Below are positions 17,162 to 25,531 of a stretch of DNA of 64,000 bases, piece by piece. This stretch comes from Deltaproteobacteria bacterium (GTDB lineage: Bacteria > UBA10199 > GCA-002796325 > JACPFF01): the NCBI GenBank assembly GCA_016210045.1, contig JACQUX010000041.1, positions 136,789-200,788 of the forward strand. Direction: 5' to 3'. Below the pieces are notes generated by a model. The model made no database searches. It was not told the DNA's origin and worked only from the letters and a program-made list of their open reading frames with translations. Position 1 is the first letter of the stretch, and every line of letters begins with the position of its first letter. Both the position numbers and the translations under genes were made by a program.

Positions 17162-18201
17162 GTGGCGTTTCGTTCGGAATAAAAGTCCGCAAGCGGATGC
17201 TGCTCCGTGCCGTGCTGATTGAGACCCTCGCGGAGCGATGCGGTCAGCGCATCACGGTCCGTAATGACTGGAACGGGCTGGATGAATCGTGCCCATGGCG
17301 CGGTCGCGTCGATGTGTGGTTGATAGCTGAGACTTGGGCAGTGTAGCAGCAGGGCCTCCAGCAGCAGAATCGTTGTGATGCCGACGACGAGGTCGCTGGC
17401 GAGCACGACCTCGTGGCCGGACAGTGTGGCTGGCGCGTGGAAGATGCGCAGCGGAGTCGAGTGCAGTCGATCGTGGTATTTGTCGTGCGCTTCACGCGGA
17501 TGTGGCTTGAGCAGGATGGTGGTGGGTGGTGCGAGCATGGCGCAGCTATGGAGGCAATCAGTAACGACTTCGAGCTCGTCGTAACCGCGAATCGTTTCGT
17601 AATCTCCAGCCACAGGTTCTGTCAGCAGCCCGATGACGCGGGTATCCGGGGGGATTCCTAACTGCTGTCGCACTGCGAGTCGGCGCATCTTGCGGTCAGC
17701 GGCGGACAGCGTCACGAGGGCGTCGAAGTCGGGGTGGCCGGTGATGCAGAGACGGTTTGCAGGGAATCCCTCCGCGATCATTTCGTCGCGCGCGCGCGCG
17801 TTCATTACACAAATGCGATCGGGCAGCGCATCCCGCAGTGGGCCATCGCGCGTGGTGAAGCGTGCCGAATAGTTACACCAATGGTCGAGGATTGCGACGC
17901 TCGGGATGCCGAGTGTGCGGGCGGCAATGCGAAGCTGGTTTTCATAATCGCCGCCGTGGGCGGTGACGACACTGGTTCCGGTGACGAGCGTTGCCGGATG
18001 CAGGGCATGTAGTTGTTCGAGCACAGACTGGGCTGAGGTCTCAGGGTCGATCGGTCGCACGACAATCGCCTCGGTATTGACCAATGGCTGTAACGCGGTG
18101 GGGATCCAGAGTTGATGCGCCGGAAAATGAGGAATCACCGGAAGCAGCGCGCGGAGTCCGCCGGGATTGTTGGCGGCAAAGAGGGTGGGGCGCGGTGTCA
18201 T
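17068..18201 (-). CDS. GT-B-like glycosyl- or glycerophosphotransferase
   Basis: 377 residues, ATG overlapping the upstream gene's stop (ATGA). The sequence has alternating alpha/beta segments, a GGDYENQLRIAARTLGIPSV region, CITGHPDFDAL, and ILLKPHPRE. A KPHP-type motif is known from TagF-like CDP-glycerol glycerophosphotransferases and capsule glycosyltransferases. It is the last gene of the sigma-54-driven pse operon, so it probably adds or prepares a residue of the flagellin glycan. The exact donor is not readable. Its C-terminal 31 codons overlap motB on the other strand. Confidence 0.6.
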   Translation of the reverse strand: MTPRPTLFAANNPGGLRALLPVIPHFPAHQLWIPTALQPLVNTEAIVVRPIDPETSAQSVLEQLHALHPATLVTGTSVVTAHGGDYENQLRIAARTLGIPSVAILDHWCNYSARFTTRDGPLRDALPDRICVMNARARDEMIAEGFPANRLCITGHPDFDALVTLSAADRKMRRLAVRQQLGIPPDTRVIGLLTEPVAGDYETIRGYDELEVVTDCLHSCAMLAPPTTILLKPHPREAHDKYHDRLHSTPLRIFHAPATLSGHEVVLASDLVVGITTILLLEALLLHCPSLSYQPHIDATAPWARFIQPVPVITDRDALTASLREGLNQHGTEQHPLADFYSERNATQNVIVAVSGVSDNPDGLAGRGAGTAPRTGK

Positions 18202-19487
18202 GGTTGATATGCGCGTAAGGCGTCGCGCTGCTCCACGATCTTGTAAATGGCGTCACGCACCTGTTGCGCGGCGGTCGTGTCGAAGTCGTACGCGCACCAC
18301 GGGAGATAACAAAGCGTTTCTGCGTACAGCCGTTCGGCGGTTGCGCAGAGTCCGACTGGATAGCGGCGCGCCGTTGTGGTGCCGGAATCGGCCGTAAAGG
18401 GAAATCCGTCGCGGCCCCACGCCATCCGTTGTTGAAACATCGGGGCGAGGTACAGTGGCTTGACGTAGCGTTCGACGATAGGAATGCCTTCCGCGTGGAG
18501 CGCCGCAGTAAATTGGGCGCGCGAGATACCGAGTCGCTGGGCATCGATCTGCAATGGGAACGTGTAATACACATGCGAGCAGTCGGGGCGCACCGTCGGC
18601 GGTGTCAGTCCGTCGATGCCGTGCAATGCGGCTCGCAAACTTTCCGCAATACGCATTTTGTGCTCAAGAACCTGTGGCAATTTTTCGAGTTGGGTGCCGC
18701 CGATCGCCGCTGTGAGCTCCGTCATGCGATAGTTCCAGCCGATCATGTTGGCGAGATCAATGCCGGGGCGTGCTTCGACGACGGCCTCGGCGTGATTGCG
18801 GATCAGTTGGAGACGTTCGGCCAAATGATCGTCATTGGTGACGCAGATACCGCCTTCTCCGGTTTGGATGTGTTTGTGGCAATTGAGGCTGAATACGCCG
18901 ATTTCGCCGATCGTGCCCGCATAACGGTCCTGATAGCGTGCGCCCGGGGCCTGGGCGCTGTCTTCGATCAGCGCGATGCCGTGACGTCGCGCGAGTTGGC
19001 GCAGCGCCTGCAGGTCTGCCGGATGGCCGAACAGGTTGACGGCCAAGATTGCGCGCGTGCGAGCCGAGATGGCGCGTTCCACTGTATCGGGGTGCAGCGT
19101 GTACGTCGCGGGATCGATGTCGGCAAAAACAGGCATGGCGCCGTAAATGAGCGGGGCAGTCGCGGAGGCGCTCATGCTGCATGGCGAGACGATGACTTCG
19201 TCGCCGGGACCGATCCCGAGCGCGCCGATCGCGGCGTAGAGGCCTGAAGTCGCCGAGTTGACCGCAATCGCATGACGCACGCCGAAATATGCGGCCCATG
19301 CGCACTCCAACATTTGGACTTCCGGTCCGCCGTAAAATGCCGGGGACCATGCTCCGACGTAGCCGGAGAGCACGCCTGATTCCAGCACGCGTCGCGCCGC
19401 GACTTGCTCCTCCGCGCCGATCGTATTCCAACGCGGCAATGGCGTGGTTCGGACCGGAGGACCACCGAATAGGGCGAGTTGTGTCAT
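18198..19487 (-). CDS. DegT/DnrJ/EryC1/StrS sugar aminotransferase
   Basis: 429 residues, ATG behind AAAGGAG. A PLP-dependent enzyme that aminates keto groups on nucleotide-linked sugars. The family pattern is clear: NSATSGLYAAIGALGIGPGD, LIEDSAQAPGARYQ and the PLP lysine in SLNCHKHIQTGEGG (Lys205). It is a second aminotransferase besides PseC, and together with the adjacent oxidoreductase could make a different amino sugar. Start and stop overlap or abut its neighbours in the minus-strand operon. Confidence 0.88.
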   Translation of the reverse strand: MTQLALFGGPPVRTTPLPRWNTIGAEEQVAARRVLESGVLSGYVGAWSPAFYGGPEVQMLECAWAAYFGVRHAIAVNSATSGLYAAIGALGIGPGDEVIVSPCSMSASATAPLIYGAMPVFADIDPATYTLHPDTVERAISARTRAILAVNLFGHPADLQALRQLARRHGIALIEDSAQAPGARYQDRYAGTIGEIGVFSLNCHKHIQTGEGGICVTNDDHLAERLQLIRNHAEAVVEARPGIDLANMIGWNYRMTELTAAIGGTQLEKLPQVLEHKMRIAESLRAALHGIDGLTPPTVRPDCSHVYYTFPLQIDAQRLGISRAQFTAALHAEGIPIVERYVKPLYLAPMFQQRMAWGRDGFPFTADSGTTTARRYPVGLCATAERLYAETLCYLPWCAYDFDTTAAQQVRDAIYKIVEQRDALRAYQP

Positions 19488-19499
19488 AGGGCTCCTTTG

Positions 19500-20486
19500 T
19501 TACACCGCAAGCCGAACGCCTCCGCGGGCGGCGGAGCGGAGGAGCGCAAACTGCAGCGTTGCGGTGCGGAACGCGTCTTCCATCGTACACAACGGTCGTT
19601 TCCGTTGCCGGATGCAGCGCACGAGATCGGCGATGACCGGCGCGAGGTCGCCGGGGTGGCCGGTCGGATGGCGCATGCGACAGGGCGTCAGCGCGCGGTA
19701 TCCGCTGAAATGCGGATGCTTGGTCGTACGCCATGACTCCAATTGAAAGCCGCTTTGCCCGAGTCGCAGGCGTCCGGTCGTGCCGTAACAATCGATTTCG
19801 TAACTGAGATAGCCGCGGGCATCGATCCATTGCAACACGGCGGTGGCTCCGGAACGAAATCCGATCCAGCCGTTGAGTGCATCGGCAGTCCCTGTTGAGG
19901 CCGCATGGACCCAGGCCACTTCGCCCAGTAACATCCGCAGTTCGTCGAGCAAGTGGGCGCTCGTGGAGAGAAAATTGCCGCTATATAAGGTGTGGACCGT
20001 TTGCAGGCGACCGATGCGGCCGCGGCGCAGCTGCTGCGCCGTCCACTGATGAAGCGGATCCCAGCGCCGGGTGCAGTTACACGTGACGATGGGGCGGTCG
20101 CGGCCGAGGGCGCTCCACATGCGCCGCAGTTGTTGGAGCTCTTGGGCGTTGCGACACAGCGGTTTTTCGCACAACAACGCGCGTGGCCGATAGCGTAACA
20201 AGCGTCGCAGTAATGCCGCATGGGTTTCCACGGGTGTTGCGAGGCCGATGATGGCCGGACACTCTGTCGCCAACAGCGCGTCGAGATCGTCGTAGACGCG
20301 TGTCCCCGGCCAAGCGCGCGCAAAGCGGCGTCGCTGTCCGGCATCCGGATCATAGCCGGCCACCAGTCGACATTGCGGATGTGCGGCCATTGCGGCGGCA
20401 TGGGTGGCCGTTTTGCCACGCCGCGGATCCTCTTGATACCGACTGGCGATCTGGCCCAGCCCGATGATGGCACATGCGTATGACAT
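19500..20486 (-). CDS. Gfo/Idh/MocA-family oxidoreductase
   Basis: 328 residues, ATG immediately after the pseC stop. The N-terminal Rossmann segment (CAIIGLGQIASRY) binds NAD(P), and RALLCEKPLCRNAQEL holds the family EKP motif. Such enzymes oxidise sugar hydroxyls or reduce keto groups; beside a DegT aminotransferase they often supply the keto-sugar to be aminated. The substrate here is presumably a nucleotide sugar for glycosylation, by inference from the pse neighbours. Confidence 0.85.
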   Translation of the reverse strand: MSYACAIIGLGQIASRYQEDPRRGKTATHAAAMAAHPQCRLVAGYDPDAGQRRRFARAWPGTRVYDDLDALLATECPAIIGLATPVETHAALLRRLLRYRPRALLCEKPLCRNAQELQQLRRMWSALGRDRPIVTCNCTRRWDPLHQWTAQQLRRGRIGRLQTVHTLYSGNFLSTSAHLLDELRMLLGEVAWVHAASTGTADALNGWIGFRSGATAVLQWIDARGYLSYEIDCYGTTGRLRLGQSGFQLESWRTTKHPHFSGYRALTPCRMRHPTGHPGDLAPVIADLVRCIRQRKRPLCTMEDAFRTATLQFALLRSAARGGVRLAV

Positions 20487-21647
20487 TTACGCCCTCGCCG
20501 ATTGCGCCGCCCACGCACCCAACGACGCGATGACGTGATCTTGTTCCGCATCGGTCATCGCCGGGAAGAGCGGGATCGAGAGCGCGGAGGCGAAGTATGC
20601 CTCGGCGTTTGGATAGTGGCGCGGCTCGCACGGCTGCCGGCTTTGATAATACGGATGGCGATAGATCGGGATGTAGTGGAGTTGAACGCCGATGCCCTGT
20701 TCCCGCAGCCACACGAAGAGGCGGTCGCGCTGCGCGGCTGGAGTCACATGAATGACGGCGAGATGCTGTGCGGAACGGGTCTCCGCGTTTGGGGCCAGTA
20801 GTTGGATGCCGGGGATATCGGTCAGTGCCGCGCAGTAACGTTCGAAGCGGGCTCGGCGGGCGCTAATGAACGGATCGAGTTTCGCCATTTGCGTGCATCC
20901 GAGCGCGGCTTGCAGCTCGGTCAGCCGGAAATTAAATCCAAGCGTCTGCATTTCGTAATACCATGGAGGATGTCCGGCGTCGGCCGGTGGACGGACGATC
21001 CCGTGATGGCGGCAGGCCGCGAGCCGGTTGTAGAGTTGCGGATCGTTAGTCGTGACCATCCCGCCTTCGCCGGTCGCGATGCTCTTCACTGGATGGAAGC
21101 TGAACACGGTCATCCGGCTGTACGCGCAGTCGCCGACGCGACGCCAGCGCGCCCCGGCCGCGTCCCAATATTCCGCTCCCAGCGCGTGGCAAGCGTCTTC
21201 AATAATCGTGAGGCCGTGGGCCTGGGCGATAGTGTGGAGCGCGGGCAGATCGGCCGTGGCGCCGGCGAAATGGACCGGGAGTAGGGCCTTGGTGCGCGGG
21301 GTCAATGCGGGGAGTACTGTGTCGCGATGGAGCAGCGGAAGTCCTGGTGAGACATCGGCGAACTGTGGCGTAGCTCCGACATAGGCCAGGCAATTGGCCG
21401 TGGCGACGAAGCTGATCGCAGGGACGATGCCTTCGTCGCCCGGTCCGAGATCGGCGGCGAGACATGCGGCGTGGAGTGCTGCAGTCCCGTTCGCAAACGC
21501 GACCGCGAAGCGAGCGCCGCAATATGCCGCCACAGATTTCTCGAACCGGGGAATGGTCGGTCCTTGCGTAATCAGGTCGCCTCGCAGCACGTGACTGACG
21601 GCTGCAATGTCCGTTTCGTCGATGGTTTGATGACTATACGGAATCAT
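20487..21647 (-). CDS. pseC: UDP-4-amino-4,6-dideoxy-N-acetyl-beta-L-altrosamine transaminase PseC
   Basis: 386 residues. PseC aminates the product of PseB in the pseudaminic acid pathway using PLP and glutamate. The start MIPYSHQTIDETDIAAV with LITQGP is a PseC hallmark, and the PLP lysine is Lys188 in FSFHPVKSIATGEGG. IIEDACHALGAEY is the usual Asp/His region. It lies 14 bp after pseB. No strong ribosome site is visible before the ATG, suggesting coupling to pseB. Later pathway genes (pseF, pseG, pseH, pseI) are not in the window. Confidence 0.9.
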   Translation of the reverse strand: MIPYSHQTIDETDIAAVSHVLRGDLITQGPTIPRFEKSVAAYCGARFAVAFANGTAALHAACLAADLGPGDEGIVPAISFVATANCLAYVGATPQFADVSPGLPLLHRDTVLPALTPRTKALLPVHFAGATADLPALHTIAQAHGLTIIEDACHALGAEYWDAAGARWRRVGDCAYSRMTVFSFHPVKSIATGEGGMVTTNDPQLYNRLAACRHHGIVRPPADAGHPPWYYEMQTLGFNFRLTELQAALGCTQMAKLDPFISARRARFERYCAALTDIPGIQLLAPNAETRSAQHLAVIHVTPAAQRDRLFVWLREQGIGVQLHYIPIYRHPYYQSRQPCEPRHYPNAEAYFASALSIPLFPAMTDAEQDHVIASLGAWAAQSARA

Positions 21648-21661
21648 AAGTGCTCACGCCG

Positions 21662-22678
21662 TTATCGCACCGCGAGCAAACTCGGGTCGATGTGGGTCTT
21701 CGCGACCAGCTCACGGATCTCTTCCGGCGAGAGCCACCACGCATTCGTGTCACTCGCGTAGCAGAAACCGTCGGGACAGGGCCGTGCCCCGTTGCCTTTG
21801 ACGGCATGTTGATAATGGTCCCGCCACCAATGAAATTGCGGCGTGATGACAAAGAAATCGTTGAACTCCATGGTGTGGCGGGCATCGTCGACCGGAACCA
21901 TCACTTCGTGCATTTTCTCGCCGGGCCGAATGCCGACGATCTCTCGGGTGCATCCTGGGGCCAACGCCTCCGCGACGTCGGTCATCCGCACGCTCGGGAG
22001 TTTCGGCACAAAGAGTTCTCCGCCCGCCATCATGTCGAAGCAGCGCAACACGAAACGCACCCCTTGTTCGAGGGTGATGATGAAGCGCGTCATCCGTTCG
22101 TCGGTGATGGAGATCTTGCCGGTCGCGCGTTGGCGTAAAAAGAGTGGGACTACGCTCCCCCGACTCCCGACTACGTTGCCGTAGCGGACGACGGCGGCAC
22201 GCGTTTTCCCTTCGCCGACAAGGCTGTTCGACGCGATGAACAATTTGTCGGAGCACAGTTTCGTGGCGCCGTAGAGATTGATCGGATTGGCGGCTTTATC
22301 GGTGGAGAGCGCCACGACTTTTTCGACGCCGGCATCAATCGCGGCGGAGATGACGTTGTATCCGCCGATGATGTTGGTGCGGATCGCCTCGAACGGGTTG
22401 TATTCCAGCGCCGGGACTTGTTTCAACGCCGCGCAGTGGATCACGAGATCGACGCCGGTCATCGCGCGTTGCAGCCGCTCTTTGTCTCGCACATCGCCGA
22501 TAAAATAGCGCATGCTCGGACTGCGAAACCGCTCCTGCATCTGTGATTGTTTCAGTTCGTCGCGGCTGAAGACGATGATTTTGCGGGGGTGATATTCTTC
22601 AAGTAGGATCTCGATGCATTGTTGCCCGAACGACCCGGTCCCGCCGGTGATCAAGATAGTCTTATTATGAAAGTCCAT
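21662..22678 (-). CDS. pseB: UDP-N-acetylglucosamine 4,6-dehydratase (inverting) PseB
   Basis: 338 residues from ATG 22678 behind GGAGGGTG; a longer frame to 22771 runs through the promoter and is rejected. The NAD-binding motif TGGTGSFG near the N-terminus, the ALSTDKAANPINLYGATKLC active-site region and the C-terminal RPGEKMHEVMV are typical of PseB. It converts UDP-GlcNAc to the 4-keto-6-deoxy-L-altrose intermediate, the first step to pseudaminic acid. First gene of a five-gene minus-strand operon under sigma-54. Confidence 0.93.
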   Translation of the reverse strand: MDFHNKTILITGGTGSFGQQCIEILLEEYHPRKIIVFSRDELKQSQMQERFRSPSMRYFIGDVRDKERLQRAMTGVDLVIHCAALKQVPALEYNPFEAIRTNIIGGYNVISAAIDAGVEKVVALSTDKAANPINLYGATKLCSDKLFIASNSLVGEGKTRAAVVRYGNVVGSRGSVVPLFLRQRATGKISITDERMTRFIITLEQGVRFVLRCFDMMAGGELFVPKLPSVRMTDVAEALAPGCTREIVGIRPGEKMHEVMVPVDDARHTMEFNDFFVITPQFHWWRDHYQHAVKGNGARPCPDGFCYASDTNAWWLSPEEIRELVAKTHIDPSLLAVR

Positions 22679-22734
22679 GTCGACACCCTCCTCGGAAAAA
22701 ATGACCGACTCGCAATACCAACTTATTATAAGGT

Positions 22735-22750
22735 AGCAAGCGCTATGCCA
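22735..22750 (-). promoter_or_regulatory. Sigma-54 promoter of the pse operon
   Basis: On the minus strand TGGCATAGCGCTTGCT has exact 12-bp GG to GC spacing. A TATAAT-like hexamer follows closely and could be a second, sigma-70 type signal. The leader to pseB is about 45 bp. Confidence 0.8.
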
Positions 22751-22833
22751 GTGATAAACGCCGCGAGCCACTGGAATGTCGGTTTCACCGGCGCGCGGCT
22801 TGTGTTAGGTTTGGACCTCATGGGGAGCCCATC

Positions 22834-23853
22834 GTGACTGATCCTTTGGAATGCGCGGAGGCGACGGACGCGATCCGACCGGCGGCCGTGCACGAGCAAT
22901 ATCAACAGCTGTTACGGGCCGATGTAGCGACATTGTATCAGGACGCGCGGCAGTGGCCGTTGCGGACGTGCCCGCTCTGTGCTGAGGGCGAGGGCCTGTT
23001 GCATTGGGAACGCCCGCCGCTGGTGTATCGGCGCTGTGCCGCGTGCGAGCTCGTCTTCCTGAATCCACTCCCGCCGGAATCCGTGCTCGCGACGTATTTT
23101 GCCACGGCGCCATCGGCGACCTATTTCCATCAAGTGGTGTTGTCGCAGTCCGCCGCCCGGCGGCAAGCACTCTTGTTTACGCCGCGTATCGCATTGCTTG
23201 GTCAATTGGTGCCGACGCCGGCACGCCGCAGCCTCCTCGACATCGGCTGCGCGATCGGGACGTTTTTGGCGGCCGCCGTCACGGCGGGATGGCAGGCGGC
23301 TGGGTTGGAACCAAATCAATCGGCCGCAAAACTCGCCTGTGACGCCGGTTTGCGGGTGGCTACTGCGGTTGGTGCGCCGCCGGTCACGTGGCAATCGGGC
23401 ACCTTTTCCGTGATCAGCGGCTGGGAAGTGATTGCGCATTTGATCGACCCGGTGGCGAGTCTACAAGCCGTCTTGCCATACTTAGCGGATGATGGGTTAC
23501 TGGTGCTGACGACGCCCAACGCGGACGGACTCGAATATCGCTTGCTCGGGGCGGCGCATGAAAATGTCAGTTTTCCGTTTCTGCAATTTTTTTCACCGCG
23601 CACGTTGCAGCAACTCTTTGCACGGCTACATTTGACGGTCGAACGTTTGGAGACGCCGGGGACGATGGATCTTGAGAACCTGCGGGCCCATTATCGGCAT
23701 GTAGACCGCGCTGGATGGCCGCCCGCAGTGGAGTCGCTGCTCTTCAGCGAGACGGAGTCGGCGCGGCGGTTGCGGACCGAGTGTCAAGCCGCCGTGGCGC
23801 GGGCACTAGCCAGCGGCCACATGCTAGGCGTTGCTCGGAAGGCAAAGTGCTAA
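22834..23853 (+). CDS. Class I SAM-dependent methyltransferase with N-terminal zinc-ribbon-like motif
   Basis: 339 residues, GTG behind GGGGAG. Residues about 48-80 carry paired cysteines (CPLC ... CAAC), likely a small zinc site. The Rossmann core then shows motif I LLDIGCAIGTFLAAA, acidic motif II (LEPNQ) and VISGWEVIAHLIDPVASLQA. This layout is common in sugar C- or O-methyltransferases. It is divergent from pseB with a 155-bp shared spacer, so a role in modifying the flagellin glycan is likely but inferred. Confidence 0.8.
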   Translation: MTDPLECAEATDAIRPAAVHEQYQQLLRADVATLYQDARQWPLRTCPLCAEGEGLLHWERPPLVYRRCAACELVFLNPLPPESVLATYFATAPSATYFHQVVLSQSAARRQALLFTPRIALLGQLVPTPARRSLLDIGCAIGTFLAAAVTAGWQAAGLEPNQSAAKLACDAGLRVATAVGAPPVTWQSGTFSVISGWEVIAHLIDPVASLQAVLPYLADDGLLVLTTPNADGLEYRLLGAAHENVSFPFLQFFSPRTLQQLFARLHLTVERLETPGTMDLENLRAHYRHVDRAGWPPAVESLLFSETESARRLRTECQAAVARALASGHMLGVARKAKC

Positions 23854-23946
23854 AGTGTGTTTGCGTAATCGCTTTTAGTGTCCATTTCCCCTCTTGATGT
23901 TCGATAGCGCGTGGTTGACCAAATTGATCCACAACGACGGAGAGAC

Positions 23947-24122
23947 TGCTCGTGCTCTCGCCGGGCGGAGGCGCCAGGGGGCCCCAGGGGCTCTCGGAGC
24001 CGTTTTCTCCTTGCGTAATCTAATGACGAAAACGGCGAGGGTGAGCGCGCGGCGGCTCGATGCCGTCGCGATAGCGTACCCTGGGGCCCCCTGGCGCCTT
24101 CGCCCGGCCCTCGGAACGAGCA
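23947..24122. mobile_element. MITE-like 176-bp inverted-repeat element
   Basis: The arms 23961-23989 and 24079-24107 are reverse complements over 29 bp with one mismatch (GGCGCCAGGGGGCCCCAGGG core). The match resumes outside at TGCTCGT (23947-23953) and ACGAGCA (24116-24122). A second nested pair, GCCGTTTTC/GAAAACGGC (23999-24007, 24028-24036), lies inside. No transposase and no obvious target duplication are visible. It lies in the spacer between the methyltransferase and flgB. Confidence 0.65.
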
Positions 24123-24462
24123 AGGACTACTGGAGTGTGCCCTGCGTTTTTCACCAATGTTGCAAACACGTCCTAAAGTTTTCCCTACGAAATGCCGCTT
24201 CTGTAGGTAAGAGGCGCTCGATATGGGCAGTCCGGTCATTCAGCAGATCGATTGTCATTCCCCGCGCTCCGATGGGCAGGGCCCACGACCGGAACGGCGG
24301 CACGTGGAGGCGGCGGAGCGCGCGCCCGAACCGTCGGACGCGGATGGCTATCTTGGATCGGTGGCGGCTACGGACCTGCATACCTATAACGAATGGGCCT
24401 CACATTCGACCGCGTGGGCGGATCGCGTGTTAGGCCTCGACCAACTCGATTTCATCCTCTCC
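24123..24462. other. Non-coding spacer with one doubtful small frame
   Basis: 340 bp between the inverted-repeat element and the flgB control region. An 85-codon frame from ATG 24223 ends at the TAG (24478-24480) inside the activator element. It is rich in Arg, Asp, Ser and Pro, and its last residues (SVKFS) are dictated by the conserved DNA element. I do not consider it a supported gene. Confidence 0.4.
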
Positions 24463-24485
24463 TCGGTAAAATTTTCCTAGTTGGT
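24463..24485 (+). promoter_or_regulatory. Putative upstream activator site for the flgB promoter
   Basis: Near-identical copy of the element at 4243-4265 (core AAATTTTCCTAGTTGGT, one mismatch in 23 bp). It begins 100 bp before the GG of the sigma-54 promoter. Confidence 0.6.
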
Positions 24486-24561
24486 CTGTTGCCATTGTCC
24501 GCGCCGTTGGGCACGTTGAATAATTCCCCTGATTTATCAGCAGTTCTTCTGCGGTACTCCG

Positions 24562-24577
24562 TGGCATATCAATTGCA
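24562..24577 (+). promoter_or_regulatory. Sigma-54 promoter of the flgB-fliA operon
   Basis: TGGCATATCAATTGCA matches the consensus with exact GG to GC spacing. The following TTTCCAATCGGTTG nearly repeats the sequence after the flgF promoter, showing that the initially transcribed region is conserved too. Confidence 0.85.
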
Positions 24578-24610
24578 AATTTCCAATCGGTTGCGGGATT
24601 GGAGGACGAT

Positions 24611-24988
24611 CTGAGTTCGCTCGTGCAGACAATTGATTTGGTGAAACAGTATCTCGATCTGCGCGTCGCGGGACACGCAGTGCATTCGGCCAACTTGGCC
24701 AATGCCGATACGCCGCACTTTCAAGCGAAGACCCCTGATTTCAAGGCCACGCTCGATCAGGCGATCGCGACGAAGGCGCACCCGGGTGCCGCGATGCAAT
24801 CGCCGTGGCGCTTGGAAATGCGGATTCGTCCCGAGACACGCGGCGGGCGGAACGATGGGAACACGGTGCAACTCGAGCAAGAGATGGCGGCGATCGCGCA
24901 AAACGGGATCGATTATCAGACCGGATTGCGCATCATCACGAAAGAGCTGGCGATCGCAAAATACGCGATCATGTCGACGACGCGATAA
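24611..24988 (+). CDS. flgB: Flagellar proximal rod protein FlgB
   Basis: About 125 residues. No ATG fits. CTG 24611 stands 5 bp after GGAGG, the same geometry as the flgF ATG, and gives the usual distance to the LDLRVAGHAVHSANLANADT signature; TTG 24599 and GTG 24623 are alternatives. The C-terminal helix QEMAAIAQNGIDYQTGLRII is typical. FlgB is the base of the rod. First gene of the long operon. Confidence 0.92.
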   Translation: MSSLVQTIDLVKQYLDLRVAGHAVHSANLANADTPHFQAKTPDFKATLDQAIATKAHPGAAMQSPWRLEMRIRPETRGGRNDGNTVQLEQEMAAIAQNGIDYQTGLRIITKELAIAKYAIMSTTR

Positions 24989-25015
24989 CGGCATTACAGG
25001 GGCTCGCGTCGCCCC

Positions 25016-25064
25016 CTCCAGTGGCAAAGCCACTGGAGCCTCCCCCTCAACGCCGCTGTGCGGC
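25016..25064. repeat. Two adjacent palindromes between flgB and flgC
   Basis: CTCCAGTGGC-AAA-GCCACTGGAG is a perfect 10-bp inverted repeat (25016-25038). GCCGC-TGT-GCGGC (25052-25064) follows. No U-run follows either, so they look like REP-type elements or mRNA stabilisers rather than terminators. Confidence 0.75.
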
Positions 25065-25093
25065 TGGGGGGCCCACGCAGGGATGGAGCAAGT

Positions 25094-25531
25094 ATGGGGA
25101 TGATGGCGGCATTGGGCCTCAGCGCGATGGGGATTCAAGTCCAGCGGCAACGGATGGACATCACTTCGCAGAATCTCGCCAATGCCAGTTCGACCCGCAC
25201 TCCCGAAGGGGGACCGTATCGGCGCAAAGATGTCGTGATGATGAGCATGCCGATGGAGTTTGAGACGAGTCTCAAGACCTTCATGTTCGGCAACAAGGTG
25301 CAGGGAGTGAAAATCACGGATGTCGTGCCCGATCCGACGCCCGGAAAACAGATTTACGATCCGAGTCACCCTGATGCCGACACGAATGGATTCGTCGCGA
25401 TGCCGAATGTGACCCCGATGCAGGAAATGGTGGATATTTTATCCGCGAGCAAAATTTACGAGGCCAATGTGACGGCGTTTAATTTGGCGAAGCAGATGGT
25501 GATGCGCACCTTCGAGATTGGAGTGGCCTAA
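25094..25531 (+). CDS. flgC: Flagellar proximal rod protein FlgC
   Basis: 145 residues from ATG 25094, behind GGAG. The signature MDITSQNLANASSTRTPEGG is present, followed by PYRRKDV, a FlgC-specific continuation. The C-terminus has MQEMVDILSASKIYEANVTA, where FlgC proteins usually read MVDMISASRSYEAN. Forms the proximal rod with FlgB and FliE. Its stop overlaps the fliE start (TAATG). Confidence 0.95.
   Translation: MGMMAALGLSAMGIQVQRQRMDITSQNLANASSTRTPEGGPYRRKDVVMMSMPMEFETSLKTFMFGNKVQGVKITDVVPDPTPGKQIYDPSHPDADTNGFVAMPNVTPMQEMVDILSASKIYEANVTAFNLAKQMVMRTFEIGVA

Noticed and set aside
18264-19247. 327-codon plus-strand frame
   Set aside because: Lies entirely antisense to the DegT aminotransferase, whose family motifs are intact; the plus frame has no recognisable domain.
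24223-24480. 85-codon frame before flgB
   Set aside because: Ends inside the conserved activator element, has no recognised domain, and the shared SVKFS ending at 4260 and 24480 is explained by conserved DNA.
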